Notes under the pieces: generated by a model
What the model was told of the DNA's origin: nothing
The model's input: the letters and a program-made list of their open reading frames with translations, nothing else
Databases searched by the model: none
NCBI RefSeq assembly: GCF_000003605.2
Contig: NW_003159044.1
Span: forward strand, 1 to 31,678
From: Saccoglossus kowalevskii
Taxonomy: Eukaryota; Hemichordata; Enteropneusta; Harrimaniidae
DNA length: 31,678 bases
Direction of reading: 5' to 3'
Position numbers and translations under genes: made by a program
Shown here: positions 11,675 to 25,695 of the stretch, piece after piece
Position numbering within the stretch: position 1 is the first letter of the stretch
Layout of the letters: the number at the start of each line of letters is the position of its first letter

Positions 11675-13191
11675 GAATCATACGAATACTATGTCTGGTA
11701 ACGTGTAAACAGTTGTAGCATACTCATACTATGTCTGGTAACGCGTAAACAGTTGTAGCATACTCATACTACGCCTGGTAACGCGTAAACAGTTGTAGCA
11801 TACTCATACTACGTCTGGTAACCGTAAACAGTTGTAGCATACTCATACTATGTCTGGTAACGCTTTAACAGTTGAAGCATATTCATGCTATGTCTGGTAA
11901 CGCGTAAACAGTTGTAGCATACTCATACTATGTCTGGTAACGCGTAAACAGTTGTAGCATACTCATACTACGTCTGGAAACGCGTAAACAGTTGTAGCAT
12001 ACTCATACTATGTCTGGTAACGCGTAAACAGTTATAGCATTCTCACACTATGTCTGGTAACGCGTAAACTGTTGAAGCATACGAATACTATGTCTGGTAA
12101 CGTGTAAACAGTTGTAGCATACTCATACTACGTTTGGTAACCGTAAACAGTTGTAGCATACTCATACTATGTCTGGTAACGCTTTAACAGTTGAAGCATA
12201 CTCATACTATGTCTGGTAACGCGTAAACAGTTGTAGCATACTCATACTACGTCTGGTAACGCGTAAACAGTTGTAGCATACTCATACTATGTATGGTAAC
12301 GCGTAAACAGTTGTAGCATACTCATACTACGTCTGGTAACGCGTACACAGTTGTAGCATACTCATACTATGTCTGGTAACGCGTAAACAGTTATAGCATA
12401 CTCATACTATGTCCTGTAACGCGTAAACAGTTGTAGCATACTCATACTATGTCTGATAACGCGTAAACAGTTGTAGCATACTCATAATATGTCCTGTAAA
12501 GCGTAAACAGATGTAGCATACTCATACTATGTCTGGTAACGCGTAAACAGTTGTAGCATACTTATACTATGTCTGGTAACGCGTAAATAGTCGTAGCATA
12601 CTCATACTATGTCTGGTAACGCATATACAGTTGTAGCATACCCATACTATGTCTGGTAACGCATATACAGTTGGAGCATACTCATACTACGTCTGGTAAC
12701 GCGTAAACAGTTGTAGCATATTCATACTACGTCTGGTAACGCGTATACATTTGTAGCATACCCATACTATGTCTGGTAACGCGTAAACAGTTGTAGCATA
12801 CTCGCTCTATGTATGGTAACGCGTAAACAGTTGTAGCATACTCACACTTTGTCTGGTAACGCGTAAAAAGTTGTGACATACTCATACTATGTCTGTTAAC
12901 GCGTAAACAGTTGAAGCATACTCATACTATGTCTGGTAACGCGTAAAAGGTTGTAGCATACTCATACTACGTCTGGTAACGCGTAAACAGTTGTAATATA
13001 CCCATACTATGTCTGGTAACGCGTAAACAGTTGTAGCATACTCGCTCTATGTCTGGTAACGCGTAAACAGTTGTAGCATACTCATAGTACGTCTGGTAAT
13101 GCGTAAACAGTTGTAGCATACCCATACTATGTCTGGTAACGCGTAAACAGTTGTAGCATACTCGCTCTATGTCTGGTAACGCGTAAACAGT
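11675..13191. repeat. Mosaic segment between the irregular block and the 18-unit HOR
   Basis: Two CGAATAC units (near 11,675 and 12,073), two 39-bp AACCGT units (ending at 11,833 and 12,152), two CTTTAACAG units (near 11,864 and 12,183) and a GTCCTG/GTCTGATAA block (from about 12,392) occur in sequence. The part from 12,622 to 12,912 has several private variants (CATATTCATAC, GTATACATTTG, TATGGTAACG, TAAAAAGTTGTGACA) that recur together only near the right end of the array. Confidence 0.75.
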
Positions 13192-14948
13192 TGTGACATA
13201 CTCATACTATGTCTGTTAACGCGTAAACAGTTGAAGCATACTCATACTATGTCTGGTAACGTGTAAACGGTTGTAGCATACTCATACTACGTCTGGTAAC
13301 GCGTAAACAGTTGTAACATACTCGCTCTATGTCTGGTAACGCGTAAACAGTTGTAGCATACTCACACTTTGTCTGGTAACGCGTAAACAGTTGTAGCATA
13401 CTCATACTATGTCTGGTAACGCGTAAACAGTTGTAGCATACTCACACTATGTCTGGTAACGCGTAAACTGTTGAAGCATACGAATACTATGTCTGGTAAC
13501 GTGTAAACAGTTGTAGCATACTCATACTACATCTGGTAACCGTAAACAGTTGTAGCATACTCATACTATGTCTGGTAACGCGTAAAGAGTTGAAGCATAC
13601 TCATACTATGTCTGTTAACGCGTAAACAGTTGAAGCATACTCATACTATGTCTGGTAACGCGTAAAAGGTTGTAGCATACTCATACTACGTCTGGTAACG
13701 CGTAAACAGTTGTAATATACCCATACTATGTCTGGTAACGCGTAAACAGTTGTAGCATACTCGCTCTATGTCTGGTAACGCGTAAACAGTTGTAGCATAC
13801 TCATAGTACGTCTGGTAATGCGTAAACAGTTGTAGCATACCCATACTATGTCTGGTAACGCGTAAACAGTTGTAGCATACTCGCTCTATGTCTGGTAACG
13901 CGTAAACAGTTGTGACATACTCATACTATGTCTGTAACGCGTAAACAGTTGAAGCATACTCATACTATGTCTGGTAACGTGTAAACGGTTGTAGCATACT
14001 CATACTACGTCTGGTAACGCGTAAACAGTTGTAACATACTCGCTCTATGTCTGGTAACGCGTAAACAGTTGTAGCATACTCACACTTTGTCTGGTAACGC
14101 GTAAACAGTTGTAGCATACTCATACTATGTCTGGTAACGCGTAAACAGTTGTAGCATACTCACACTATGTCTGGTAACGCGTAAACTGTTGAAGCATACG
14201 AATACTATGTCTGGTAACGTGTAAACAGTTGTAGCATACTCATACTACATCTGGTAACCGTAAACAGTTGTAGCATACTCATACTATGTCTGGTAACGCG
14301 TAAAGAGTTGAAGCATACTCATACTATGTCTGTTAACGCGTAAACAGTTGTAGCATACTCATACTACGTCTGGTAACGCGTAAACAGTTGTAATATACCC
14401 ATACTATGTCTGGTAACGCGTAAACAGTTGTAGCATACTCGCTCTATGTCTGGTAACGCGTAAACAGTTGTAGCATACTCATAGTACGTCTGGTAATGCG
14501 TAAACAGTTGTAGCATACCCATACTATCTCTGGTAACGCGTAAACAGTTGTAGCATACTCGCTCTATGTCTGGTAACGCGTAAACAGTTGTGACATACTC
14601 ATACTATGTCTGTTAACGCGTAAACAGTTGAAGCATACTCATACTATGTCTGGTAACGCGTAAACGGTTGTAGCATACTCATACTACGTCTGGTAACGCG
14701 TAAACAGTTGTAACATACTCGCTCTATGTCTGGTAACGCGTAAACAGTTGTAGCATACTCACACTTTGTCTGGTAACGCGTAAACAGTTGTAGCATACTC
14801 ATACTATGTCTGGTAACGCGTAAACAGTTGTAGCATACTCACACTATGTCTGGTAACGCGTAAACTGTTGAAGCATACGAATACTATGTCTGGTAACGTG
14901 TAAACAGTTGTAGCATACTCATACTACATCTGGTAACCGTAAACAGTT
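13192..14948. repeat. 18/17-unit higher-order repeat (719 and 678 bp)
   Basis: The GTGACA/CTGTTAAC landmark begins at 13,192, 13,911, about 14,589 and 16,028. The first interval is 719 bp (17 units of 40 plus one of 39). The second is 678 bp (15 units of 40 plus two of 39). Each period runs through an AAACGG unit, the TAACATACTCGCTC unit, CACACTTTG, CACACTATG, CGAATAC and a 39-bp AACCGT unit. The second period is marked by a private one-base loss, CTGTAACG for CTGTTAACG, in the unit ending at 13,950. This is the most regular HOR in the left half. Confidence 0.85.
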
Positions 14949-16759
14949 GTAGCATACTCATACTATGTCTGGTAACGCGTAAAGAGTTGAAGCATACTCA
15001 TACTATGTCTGGTAACGCGTAAACAGTTGAAGCATACTCATACTATGTCTGGTAACGCGTAAACGGTTGTAGCATACTCATACTACGTCTGGTAACGCGT
15101 AAACAGTTGAAGCATACTCATACTATGTCTGGTAACGCGTAAACGGTTGTAGCATACTCATACTACGTCTGGTAACGCGTAAACAGTTGTAGCATACTCA
15201 TACTACGTCTGGTAACCGTAAACAGTTGTAGCATACTCATACTATGTCTGGTAACGCTTTAACAGTTGAAGCATACTCATGCTATGTCTGGTAACGCGTA
15301 AACAGTTGTAGCATACTCATACTATGTCTGTTAACGCGTAAACAGTTGTAGCATACTCATACTACGTCTGGTAACGTGTAAACAGTTGTAGCATACTAAT
15401 ACTACGTCTGGTAACGCATAAACAGTTGTAGCATACTCATACTACGTCTGGTAACGCGTAAACAGTTGTAGCATACTCATACTACGTCTGGTAACGCGTA
15501 AACAGTTGCAGCATACTCATACTACGTTTGGTAACGCGTAAATAGTTGTAGCATACTCATACTACGTCTGATAACGCGTAAACAGTTTGTAGCATAGTCA
15601 CACTACGTCTGGTAACGCGTAAACAGTTGTGGCATACTAATAATATGTTTGGTAACGCGTAAACAGTTGTAGCATACTCATAATATGTCTGGTAACGCGT
15701 AAACAGTTGAAGCATACTCATGCTATGTCTGGTAACGCGTAAAAGGTTGTAGCATACTTATACTACGTCTGGTAACGCGTAAACAGTTGCAATATACCCA
15801 TACTATGTCTGGTAACGCGTAAACAGTTGTAGCATACTCATACTACATCTGGTAACGCGTAAACAGTTGTAGCATACTCGCTCTATGTCTGGTAACGCGT
15901 AAACAGTTGTAGCATACTCATAGTACGTCTGGTAATGCGTAAACAGTTGTAGCATACCCATACTATCTCTGGTAACGCGTAAACAGTTGTAGCATACTCG
16001 CTCTATGTCTGGTAACGCGTAAACAGTTGTGACATACTCATACTATGTCTGTTAACGCGTAAACAGTTGAAGCATACTCATACTATGTCTGGTAACGCGT
16101 AAACGGTTGTAGCATACTCATACTACGTCTGGTAACGCGTAAACAGTTGTAACATACTCGCTCTATGTCTGGTAACGCGTAAACAGTTGTAGCATACTCA
16201 CACTTTGTCTGGTAACGCGTAAACAGTTGTAGCATACTCATACTATGTCTGGTAACGCGTAAACAGTTGTAGCATACTCACACTATGTCTGGTAACGCGT
16301 AAACTGTTGAAGCATACGAATACTATGTCTGGTAACGTGTAAACAGTTGTAGCATACTCATACTACATCTGGTAACCGTAAACAGTTGTAGCATACTCAT
16401 ACTATGTCTGGTAACGCGTAAAGAGTTGAAGCATACTCATACTATGTCTGGTAACGCGTAAACAGTTGAAGCATACTCATACTATGTCTGGTAACGCGTA
16501 AACGGTTGTAGCATACTCATACTACGTCTGGTAACGCGTAAACAGTTGAAGCATACTCATACTATGTCTGGTAACGCGTAAACGGTTGTAGCATACTCAT
16601 ACTACGTCTGGTAACGCGTAAACAGTTGTAGCATACTCATACTACGTCTGGTAACCGTAAACAGTTGTAGCATACTCATACTATGTCTGGTAACGCTTTA
16701 ACAGTTGAAGCATACTCATGCTATGTCTGGTAACGCGTAAACAGTTGTAGCATACTCAT
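14430..16759. repeat. 890-bp segmental duplication at 1439-bp offset
   Basis: About 14,430-15,320 is repeated at about 15,869-16,759. The rare change CTATCTCTGG, seen in both (near 14,524 and 15,963), shows that these two are sister copies. Both go on through the GTGACA/CTGTTAAC unit, CGAATAC (near 14,870 and 16,309), AACCGT, TAAAGAGTTG, the AAACGG doublet, another AACCGT unit (ending 15,227 and 16,666), CTTTAACAG and CATGCTATG. Between the copies is a divergent stretch (15,348-15,708) and a cassette A start with one extra unit (15,789 onward). Confidence 0.85.
15348..15708. repeat. Divergent monomer island
   Basis: Nine units, most carrying TACG rather than TATG, with many changes rare elsewhere: CATACTAATACTACG, GTTGCAGCATAC, TACGTTTGG, AAATAGTTG, CTGATAACG on a TACG unit, a one-base T insertion (CAGTTTGTAGC, 41-bp unit), CATAGTCACACTACG, GTGGCATACTAATAATATG and CATAATATG. 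The units stay in phase and contain no foreign DNA. The stretch lies between the two copies of the 1439-bp-offset duplication and looks like older, less homogenised repeat. Confidence 0.75.
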
Positions 16760-17119
16760 ACTATGTCTGGTAACGCGTAAACAGTTGTAGCATACTCATA
16801 CTACGTCTGGTAACGCGTAAACAGTTGTAGCATACTCATACTATGTCTGGTAACGCGTAAACAGTTGAAGCATACTCATACTATGTCCTGTAACGCGTAA
16901 ACAGTTGTAGCATACTCATACTATGTCTGATAACGCGTAAACAGTTGTAGCATTCTCATACTATGTCCTGTAACGCGTAAACAGTTGTAGCATACTCATA
17001 CTATGTCTGGTAACGCGTAAACAGTTGTAGCATACTTATACTATGTCTGGTAACGCGTAATAGTCGTAGCATACTCATACTATGTCTGGTAACGCATATA
17101 CAGTTGTAGCATACCCATA

Positions 17120-17596
17120 CTATGTCTGGTAACGCATAAACAGTTGGAGCATACTCATACTACGTCTGGTAATGCGAAAACAGTTGTAGCATACCCGTAC
17201 TTTGTCTGGTATCGGTAAACAGTTGTAGCATACTCGCTCTATGTCTGGTAATGCGTAAACAGTTGTTGCATACTCATACTTTGTCTGGTAACGCGTAAAC
17301 AGTTGTGACATACTCATACTATGTCTGTTAACGCGTAAACAGTTGAAGCATACTCATACTATGTCTGGTAACGCGTAAACAGTTGTAGCATACTCATACT
17401 ATGTCTGGTAACGCGTAAACAGTTGTAGCATACTCATACTACGTCTGGTAATGCGTAAACAGTTGTAGCATACCCGTACTTTGTCTGGTATCGGTAAACA
17501 GTTGTAGCATACTCGCTCTATGTCTGGTAATGCGTAAACAGTTGTAGCATACTCATACTTTGTCTGGTAACGCGTAAACAGTTGTGACATACTCAT
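17120..17596. repeat. 279-bp cassette B doublet, repeated at 1877 bp
   Basis: Two cassette B copies sit 279 bp apart (39-bp units at 17,186 and 17,465), that is seven units minus one base. The first has GCGAAAACAG and GTTGTTGCATAC; the second has GCGTAAACAG and GTTGTAGCATAC. The same ordered doublet is found at 18,997-19,473 (offset 1877 bp), at 27,709-28,185 and at 28,587-29,063 (these last two 878 bp apart). The doublet therefore spread as a unit. Single cassette B copies are at 20,660, 21,418, 22,017, 23,176 and 26,496. Confidence 0.85.
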
Positions 17597-20500
17597 ACTA
17601 TGTCTGTTAACGCGTAAACAGTTGAAGCATACTCATACTATGTCTGGTAACGCGTAAACAGTTGTAGCATACTCATACTATGTCTAGTAACGCGTAAACA
17701 GTTGTAGCATACTCATACTATGTCTGATAACGCGTAAACAGTTGTTGCATACTCATACTATGTCCTGTAACGCGTAAACAGTTGTAGCATACTCATACTA
17801 TGTCTGGAACGTGTAAACAGTTGTAGCATACTTATACTATGTCTGGTAACGCGTAAATAGTCGTATCATACTCATACTATGTCTGGTAACGCATATACAG
17901 TTGTAGCATACCCATACTATGTCTGGTAACGCATAAACAGTTGGAGCATACTCATACTACGTCTGGTAACGCGTAAACATTTGTAGCATACCCATACTAT
18001 GTCTGGTAACGCGTAAACAGTTGTAGCATACTCGCTCTATGTCTGGTAACGCGTAAACAGTTGTAGCATACTCATACTATGTCTGGTAACGCGTAAACAG
18101 TTATGACATACTCATACTATGTCTGTTAACGCGTAAACAGTTGAAGCATACTCATACTACGTCTGGTAACGCGTAAAAGGTTGTAGCATACTTATACTAC
18201 GTCTGGTAACGCGTAAACAGTTGTAATATACCCATACTATGTCTGGTAACGCGTAAACAGTTGTAGCATACTCGCTCTATGTCTGGTAACGCGTAAACAG
18301 TTGTAGCATACTCATAGTACGTCTGGTAATGCGTAAACAGTTGTAGCATACCCATACTGTGTCTGGTAACGCGTAAACAGTTGTAGCATACTCGCTCTAT
18401 GTCTGGTAACGCGTAAACAGTTGTAGCATACTCACACTTTGTCTGGTAACGCGTAAACAGTTGTGACATACTCATACTATGTCTGTTAACGCGTAAACAG
18501 TTGAAGCATACTCACACTGTGTCTGGTAACGCGTAAACAGTTGTAGCATACTCATACTATGTCCTGTAACGCGTAAACAGTTGTAGCATACTCATACTAT
18601 GTCTGGTAACGCGTAAACAGTTGTAGCATACTTATACTATGTCTGGTAACGCGTAAATAGTCGTAGCATACTCATACTATGTCTGGTAACGCATATACAG
18701 TTGTAGCATACCCATACTATGTCTGGTAACGCATAAACAGTTGGAGCATACTCATACTACGTCTGGTAACGGGTAAACAGTTGTAGCATACTCATACTAA
18801 GCCTGGTAACGCGTAAACAGATGTAGCATACTCGCTCTATGTCTGGTAACGCGTAAACAGTTGTAGCATACTCATACTATGTCTGGTAACGCGTAAACAG
18901 TTGTAGCATACTTATACTATGTCTGGTAACGCGTAAATAGTCGTAGCATACTCATACTATGTCTGGTAACGCATATACAGTTGTAGCATACCCATACTAT
19001 GTCTGGTAACGCATAAACAGTTGGAGCATACTCATACTACGTCTGGTAATGCGAAAACAGTTGTAGCATACCCGTACTTTGTCTGGTATCGGTAAACAGT
19101 TGTAGCATACTCGCTCTATGTCTGGTAATGCGTAAACAGTTGTTGCATACTCATACTTTGTCTGGTAACGCGTAAACAGTTGTGACATACTCATACTATG
19201 TCTGTTAACGCGTAAACAGTTGAAGCATACTCATACTATGTCTGGTAACGCGTAAACAGTTGTAGCATACTCATACTATGTCTGGTAACGCGAAAACAGT
19301 TGTAGCATACTCATACTACGTCTGGTAATGCGTAAACAGTTGTAGCATACCCGTACTTTGTCTGGTATCGGTAAACAGTTGTAGCATACTCGCTCTATGT
19401 CTGGTAATGCGTAAACAGTTGTAGCATACTCATACTTTGTCTGGTAACGCGTAAACAGTTGTGACATACTCATACTATGTCTGTTAACGCGTAAACAGTT
19501 GAAGCATACTCATACTATGTCTGGTAACGCGTAAACAGTTGTAGCATACTCATACTATGTCTAGTAACGCGTAAACAGTTGTAGCATACTCATACTACGT
19601 CTGGTAACGCGTAAACAGTTGTAGCATACTCATGCTATGTCTGGTAACGCGTAAACAGTTGAAGCATACTCATACTATGTCCTGTAACGCGTAAACAGTT
19701 GTAGCATACTCATACTATGTCTGATAACGCGTAAACAGTTGTTGCATACTCATACTATGTCCTGTAACGCGTAAACAGTTGTAGCATACTCATACTATGT
19801 CTGGAACGTGTAAACAGTTGTAGCATACTTATACTATGTCTGGTAACGCGTAAATAGTCGTATCATACTCATACTATGTCTGGTAACGCATATACAGTTG
19901 TAGCATACCCATACTATGTCTGGTAACGCATAAACAGTTGGAGCATACTCATACTACGTCTGGTAACGCGTAAACAGTTGTAATATACCCATACTATGTC
20001 TGGTAACGCGTAAACAGTTGTAGCATACTCGCTCTATGTCTGGTAACGCGTAAACAGTTGTAGCATACTCATAGTACGTCTGGTAATGCGTAAACAGTTG
20101 TAGCATACCCATACTATGTCTGGTAACGCGTAAACAGTTGTAGCATACTCGCTCTATGTCTGGTAACGCGTAAACAGTTGTAGCATACTCACACTTTGTC
20201 TGGTAACGCGTAAACAGTTGTGACATACTCATACTATGTCTGTTAACGCGTAAACAGTTGAAGCATACTCATACTGTGTCTGGTAACGCGTAAACAGTTG
20301 TAGCATACTCATACTATGTCCTGTAACGCGTAAACAGTTGTAGCATACTCATACTATGTCTGGTAACGCGTAAACAGTTGTAGCATACTTATACTATGTC
20401 TGGTAACGCGTAAATAGTCGTAGCATACTCATACTATGTCTGGTAACGCATATACAGTTGTAGCATACCCATACTATGTCTGGTAACGCATAAACAGTTG

Positions 20501-22083
20501 GAGCATACTCATACTACGTCTGGTAACGGGTAAACAGTTGTAGCATACTCATACTAAGCCTGGTAACGCGTAAACAGTTGTAGCATACTCGCTCTATGTC
20601 TGGTAACGCGTAAACAGTTGTAGCATACTCATACTACGTCTGGTAATGCGAAAACAGTTGTAGCATACCCGTACTTTGTCTGGTATCGGTAAACAGTTGT
20701 AGCATACTCGCTCTATGTCTGGTAATGCGTAAACAGTTGTTGCATACTCATACTTTGTCTGGTAACGCGTAAACAGTTGTGACATACTCATACTATGTCT
20801 GTTAACGCGTAAACAGTTGAAGCATACTCATGCTATGTCTGGTAACGCGTAAACAGTTGAAGCATACTCATACTATGTCCTGTAACGCGTAAACAGTTGT
20901 AGCATACTCATACTATGTCTGATAACGCGTAAACAGTTGTAGCATACTCATACTATGTCCTGTAACGCGTAAACAGTTGTAGCATACTCATACTATGTCT
21001 GGAACGCGTAAACAGTTGTAGCATACTTATACTATGTCTGGTAACGCGTAAATAGTCGTAGCATACTCATACTATGTCTGGTAACGCATATACAGTTGTA
21101 GCATACCCATACTATGTCTGGTAACGCATAAACAGTTGGAGCATACTCATACTACGTCTGGTAAAGCGTAAACAGTTGTAGCATACTCATACTACGTCTG
21201 GTAACGCGTAAACATTTGTAGCATACCCATACTATGTCTGCAAACGCGTAAACAGTTGTAGCATACTCGCTCTATGTCTGGTAACGCGTAAACAGTTGTA
21301 GCATACTCATACTACGTCTGGTAATGCGTAAACAGTTGTAGCATACCCGTACTATGTCTGGTAACGCGTAAACAGTTGTAGCATACTCATACTACGTCTG
21401 GTAATGCGTAAACAGTTGTAGCATACCCGTACTTTGTCTGGTATCGGTAAACAGTTGTAGCATACTCGCTCTATGTCTGGTAATGCGTAAACAGTTGTAG
21501 CATACTCATACTTTGTCTGGTAACGCGTAAACAGTTGTGACATACTCATACTATGTCTGTTAACGCGTAAACAGTTGAAGCATACTCATACTATGTCTGG
21601 TAACGCGTAAACAGTTGTAGCATACTCATACTATGTCTAGTAACGCGTAAACAGTTGTAGCATACTCATACTACGTCTGGTAACGCGTAAACAGTTGTAG
21701 CATACTCATGCTATGTCTGGTAACGCGTAAACAGTTGAAGCATACTCATACTATGTCTGGTAACGCGTAAATAGTCGTAGCATACTCATACTATGTCTGG
21801 TAACGCATATACAGTTGTAGCATACCCATACTATGTCTGGTAACGCATAAACAGTTGGAGCATACTCATACTACGTCTGGTAACGGGTAAACAGTTGTAG
21901 CATACTCATACTAAGTCTGGTAACGCGTAAACAGTTGTAGCATACTCGCTCTATGTCTGGTAACGCGTAAACAGTTGTAGCATACTCATACTACGTCTGG
22001 TAATGCGAAAACAGTTGTAGCATACCCGTACTTTGTCTGGTATCGGTAAACAGTTGTAGCATACTCGCTCTATGTCTGGTAAT

Positions 22084-22323
22084 GCGTAAACAGTTGTTGC
22101 ATACTCATACTTTGTCTGGTAACGCGTAAACAGTTGTGACATACTCATACTATGTCTGTTAACGCGTAAACAGTTGAAGCATACTCATACTATGTCTGGT
22201 AACGCGTAAACAGTTGTTGCATACTCATACTTTGTCTGGTAACGCGTAAACAGTTGTGACATACTCATACTATGTCTGTTAACGCGTAAACAGTTGAAGC
22301 ATACTCATACTATGTCTGGTAAC
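22084..22323. repeat. Exact 120-bp (three-unit) tandem duplication
   Basis: Bases 22,084-22,203 are repeated without any difference at 22,204-22,323, and identity at this offset extends to 22,336. The three units are the GTTGTTGCATAC/ACTTTG unit, the GTGACA/CTGTTAAC unit and a GAAG unit. Each has a distinct variant, so the copy is recognisable as a single event and not background similarity. It is specific to this place among the cassette B copies. Confidence 0.9.
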
Positions 22324-24320
22324 GCGTAAACAGTTGTAGCATACTCGCTCTATGTCTGGTAACGCGTAAACAGTTGTAGCATACTCATACTATGTCTGGT
22401 AACGCGTAAACAGTTATGACATATTCATACTATGTCTGTTAACGCGTAAACAGTTGAAGCATACTCATACTACGTCTGGTAACGCGTAAAAGGTTGTAGC
22501 ATACTTATACTACGTCTGGTAACGCGTAAACAGTTGTAATATACCCATACTATGTCTGGTAACGCGTAAACAGTTGTAGCATACTCGCTCTATGTCTGGT
22601 AACGCGTAAACAGTTGTAGCATACTCATAGTACGTCTGGTAATGCGTAAACAGTTGTAGCATACCCATACTATGTCTGGTAACGCGTAAACAGTTGTAGC
22701 ATACTCGCTCTATGTCTGGTAACGCGTAAACAGTTGTAGCATACTCACACTTTGTCTGGTAACGCGTAAACAGTTGTAGCATACTCATACTGTGTCTGGT
22801 AACGCGTAAACAGTTGTAGCATACTCATACTATGTCCTGTAACGCGTAAACAGTTGTAGCATACTCATACTATGTCTGGTAACGCGTAAACAGTTGTAGC
22901 ATACTTATACTATGTCTGGTAACGCGTAAATAGTCGTAGCATACTCATACTATGTCTGGTAACGCATATACAGTTGTAGCATACCCATACTATGTCTGGT
23001 AACGCATAAACAGTTGGAGCATACTCATACTACGTCTGGTAACGGGTAAACAGTTGTAGCATACTCATACTAAGTCTGGTAACGCGTAAACAGTTGTAGC
23101 ATACTCGCTCTATGTCTGGTAACGCGTAAACAGTTGTAGCATACTCATACTACGTCTGGTAATGCGAAAACAGTTGTAGCATACCCGTACTTTGTCTGGT
23201 ATCGGTAAACAGTTGTAGCATACTCGCTCTATGTCTGGTAATGCGTAAACAGTTGTTGCATACTCATACTTTGTCTGGTAACGCGTAAACAGTTGTGACA
23301 TACTCATACTATGTCTGTTAACGCGTAAACAGTTGAAGCATACTCATACTATGTCTGGTAACGCGTAAACAGTTGTAGCATACTCGCTCTATGTCTGGTA
23401 ACGCGTAAACAGTTGTAGCATACTCATACTATGTCTGGTAACGCGTAAACAGTTATGACATATTCATACTATGTCTGTTAACGCGTAAACAGTTGAAGCA
23501 TACTCATACTACGTCTGGTAACGCGTAAAAGGTTGTAGCATACTTATACTACGTCTGGTAACGCGTAAACAGTTGTAATATACCCATACTATGTCTGGTA
23601 ACGCGTAAACAGTTGTAGCATACTCGCTCTATGTCTGGTAACGCGTAAACAGTTGTAGCATACTCATAGTACGTCTGGTAATGCGTAAACAGTTGTAGCA
23701 TACCCATACTATGTCTGGTAACGCGTAAACAGTTGTAGCATACTCGCTCTATGTCTGGTAACGCGTAAACAGTTGTAGCATACTCACACTTTGTCTGGTA
23801 ACGCGTAAACAGTTGTGACATACTCATACTATGTCTGTTAACGCGTAAACAGTTGAAGCATACTCATACTATGTCTGGTAACGCGTAAACAGTTGTAGCA
23901 TACTCGCTCTATGTCTGGTAACGCGTAAACAGTTGTAGCATACTCATACTATGTCTGGTAACGCGTAAACAGTTATGACATATTCATACTATGTCTGTTA
24001 ACGCGTAAACAGTTGAAGCATACTCATACTACGTCTGGTAACGCGTAAAAGGTTGTAGCATACTTATACTACGTCTGGTAACGCGTAAACAGTTGTAATA
24101 TACCCATACTATGTCTGGTAACGCGTAAACAGTTGTAGCATACTTCGCTCTATGTCTGGTAACGCGTAAACAGTTGTAGCATACTCATAGTACGTCTGGT
24201 AATGCGTAAACAGTTGTAGCATACCCATACTATGTCTGGTAACGCGTAAACAGTTGTAGCATACTCGCTCTATGTCTGGTAATGCGTAAACAGTTGTAGC
24301 ATACTCATAACTTTGTATGG
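22242..24320. repeat. 13-unit (520-bp) block in three copies
   Basis: The same run of units occurs from about 22,242, 23,281 and 23,801: GTGACA/CTGTTAAC, GAAG, CGCTC, consensus, TTATGACATATTC, TACG/AAAAGG, CTTATACTACG, then cassette A. Copies two and three are directly adjacent at an exact 520-bp offset, with no difference between 23,268-23,624 and the matching bases. After that the third copy has two one-base insertions (TACTTCGCTC near 24,144 and CATAACTTTG near 24,309). The first copy is at a 1039-bp offset from the second, separated by a cassette B segment. Confidence 0.88.
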
Positions 24321-25695
24321 TAACGCGTAAACAGTTGTGACATACTCATACTATGTCTGTTAACGCGTAAACAGTTGAAGCATACTCATACTATGTCTGG
24401 TAACGCGTAAACAGTTGTAGCATACTCATACTATGTCTAGTAACGCGTAAACAGTTGTAGCATACTCATACTACGTCTGGTAACGCGTAAACAGTTGTAG
24501 CATACTCATGCTATGTCTGGTAACGCGTAAACAGTTGTTGCATACTCATACTATGTCCTGTAACGCGTAAACAGTTGTAGCATACTCATACTATGTCTGA
24601 TAACGCGTAAACAGTTGTTGCATACTCATACTATGTCCTGTAACGCGTAAACAGTTGTAGCATACTCATACTATGTCTGGAACGTGTAAACAGTTGTAGC
24701 ATACTTATACTATGTCTGGTAACGCGTAAATAGTCGTATCATACTCATACTATGTCTGGTAACGCATATACAGTTGTAGCATACCCATACTATGTCTGGT
24801 AACGCATAAACAGTTGGAGCATACTCATACTACGTCTGGTAACGCGTAAACATTTGTAGCATACCCATACTATGTCTGGTAACGCGTAAACAGTTGTAGC
24901 ATACTCGCTCTATGTCTGGTAACGCGTAAACAGTTGTAGCATACTCATACTATGTCTGGTAACGCGTAAACAGTTATGACATACTCATACTATGTCTGTT
25001 AACGCGTAAACAGTTGAAGCATACTCATACTACGTCTGGTAACGCGTAAAAGGTTGTAGCATACTTATACTACGTCTGGTAACGCGTAAACAGTTGTAAT
25101 ATACCCATACTATGTCTGGTAACGCGTAAACAGTTGTAGCATACTCGCTCTATGTCTGGTAACGCGTAAACAGTTGTAGCATACTCATAGTACGTCTGGT
25201 AATGCGTAAACAGTTGTAGCATACCCATACTATGTCTGGTAACGCGTAAACAGTTGTAGCATACTCACTCTATGTCTGGTAACGCGTAAACAGTTGTAGC
25301 ATACTCACACTTTGTCTGGTAACGCGTAAACAGTTGTGACATACTCATACTATGTCTGTTAACGCGTAAACAGTTGAAGCATACTCATACTGTGTCTGGT
25401 AACGCGTAAACAGTTGTAGCATACTCATACTATGTCCTGTAACGCGTAAACAGTTGTAGCATACTCATACTATGTCTGGTAACGCGTAAACAGTTGTAGC
25501 ATACTTATACTATGTCTGGTAACGCGTAAATAGTCGTAGCATACTCATACTATGTCTGGTAACGCATATACAGTTGTAGCATACCCATACTATGTCTGGT
25601 AACGCATAAACAGTTGGAGCATACTCATACTACGTCTGGTAACGGGTAAACAGTTGTAGCATACTCATACTATGTCTGGTAACGCGTAAACAGTT

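Noticed and set aside
17120-17317. Minus-strand 65-codon open frames at the 14 cassette B copies
   Set aside because: Same cause: the frame stays open because of the one-base loss in the TATCGGT unit. Conservation between copies follows from recent DNA duplication, not selection on a protein.
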